Assembly: GCA_023230925.1 (NCBI GenBank)
Contig: JALNWK010000059.1
Coordinates: 1 to 15,992 of the forward strand
Length of the DNA stretch: 15,992 nt
Reading direction: 5' to 3'
DNA from: Limnochordia bacterium
GTDB lineage: Bacteria; Bacillota; Limnochordia; DUMW01
Part shown: piece by piece, positions 15,606-15,992 of the stretch
Layout: each line of letters opens with the position of its first letter
How positions within the stretch are numbered: position 1 is the first letter of the stretch
Made by a program: the position numbers and the translations under genes
The notes under the pieces: model-generated
The model's database searches: none
What the model was told of the DNA's origin: nothing
Seen by the model: only the letters and a program-made list of their open reading frames with translations

Positions 15606-15992
15606 AATTGCTACCATAGTTCGTTTGGAACAAGGCAAGGACTCTTAACAACGTGACCGGCGGCGCCATCGCTCCAAATGCATAACATCACCGTTTCTCA
15701 CTACTCCGGTCAGATTCTTGGGTCTTCTGCTTTAGATGTCACTCGTCCATAGCTAGTAACCATCCGCTTGACATTGACAATGAATTACCTATCGCCTACC
15801 CTTGAGGAAGTCGCTTATTGAGTAAGAATAATGTAAGGCGAAGGCCTTGTCAACAGGATACAATCTCGAGAGTGAGTCAACGATTAGCGGGTAGAGGCTC
15901 CATCTCCAAGTCGGCTCGGTTCCTTACGTGCTAGAAAGTGGTACCTTCATTGAGTCTGTTGAACAGGTTCGACAATCCACCAGACGAAGTCC
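15606..15992. other. Terminal stretch without recognised genes
   Basis: No reading frame in either direction looks coding, and I saw no tRNA, CRISPR repeat or hairpin terminator. A tandem TTGACATTGACA occurs at 15769-15780 (+) but lacks a convincing -10. Decayed mobile-element sequence is possible, but no transposase motif is clear enough to claim. Confidence 0.5.

Noticed and set aside
15769..15800. Promoter at the tandem TTGACATTGACA
   Set aside because: No acceptable -10 box at 16-18 bp from either copy, and no gene follows within the window.
15606..15992. Transposase remnant on the minus strand at the window end
   Set aside because: Short open pieces exist but each is broken by stops, and none shows a DDE, serine or tyrosine recombinase motif that I recognise.
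1..15992. CRISPR arrays, tRNA or rRNA genes
   Set aside because: No regularly spaced repeats, cloverleaf-like blocks or rRNA signature sequences were seen on either strand.

Overview
The window looks like a chromosomal segment of a Gram-positive-type anaerobe, most likely Bacillota (Clostridia or a relative). The reasons are strong AAGGAGG-type ribosome binding sites, several TTG/GTG starts, a vitamin B12 transporter with a probable lipoprotein binding protein and no outer-membrane receptor, an intrinsic-terminator riboswitch, RlmH and YgiQ housekeeping genes, and moderate GC. This is inference from style; no rRNA or marker gene fixes the taxon.

Layout. 1-823 (+): remains of a DMT/EamA permease that has lost its N-terminal part. 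831-3725 (-): a BtuD-, BtuC-, BtuF-like ABC operon, preceded at about 3742-4027 by a textbook cobalamin riboswitch and a terminator hairpin, so B12 uptake is probably repressed by B12. Diverging from it, 4195-7754 (+): a two-gene operon with its own extended -10 promoter. It encodes a protein of the family often labelled 'quinate 5-dehydrogenase', then a large fusion of a class III aminotransferase with a domain like the cyanobacterial acyl-ACP reductase (AAR). 7755-8138: a long untranslated leader. 8139-8816 (+): a small secreted CBM9-like protein. 8980-10800 (+): a YgiQ-family radical SAM protein. Convergent to it, 10819-11298 (-): rlmH. 11437-13836 (-): a GH38 alpha-mannosidase. 14174-15554 (-): a HigB-type toxin and an antitoxin fused to an ImmA/IrrE-like metallopeptidase, with a 19-bp palindromic operator and promoter upstream. 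The last ~390 bases hold no gene I can recognise.

The most interesting element is the aminotransferase-AAR fusion. It keeps the PLP lysine, the NADPH-binding glycine motif and the cysteine that carries the acyl group in cyanobacterial AAR. A single chain could therefore turn an acyl thioester into an aldehyde and then into an amine, or run related chemistry. Its product is unknown. The upstream dehydrogenase-like protein is probably a functional partner. Other points worth a look are the eroded DMT gene, the HigB start-codon and promoter conflict, the Cys-rich tail on the BtuD-like ATPase, and the structured leader of the CBM9 gene.
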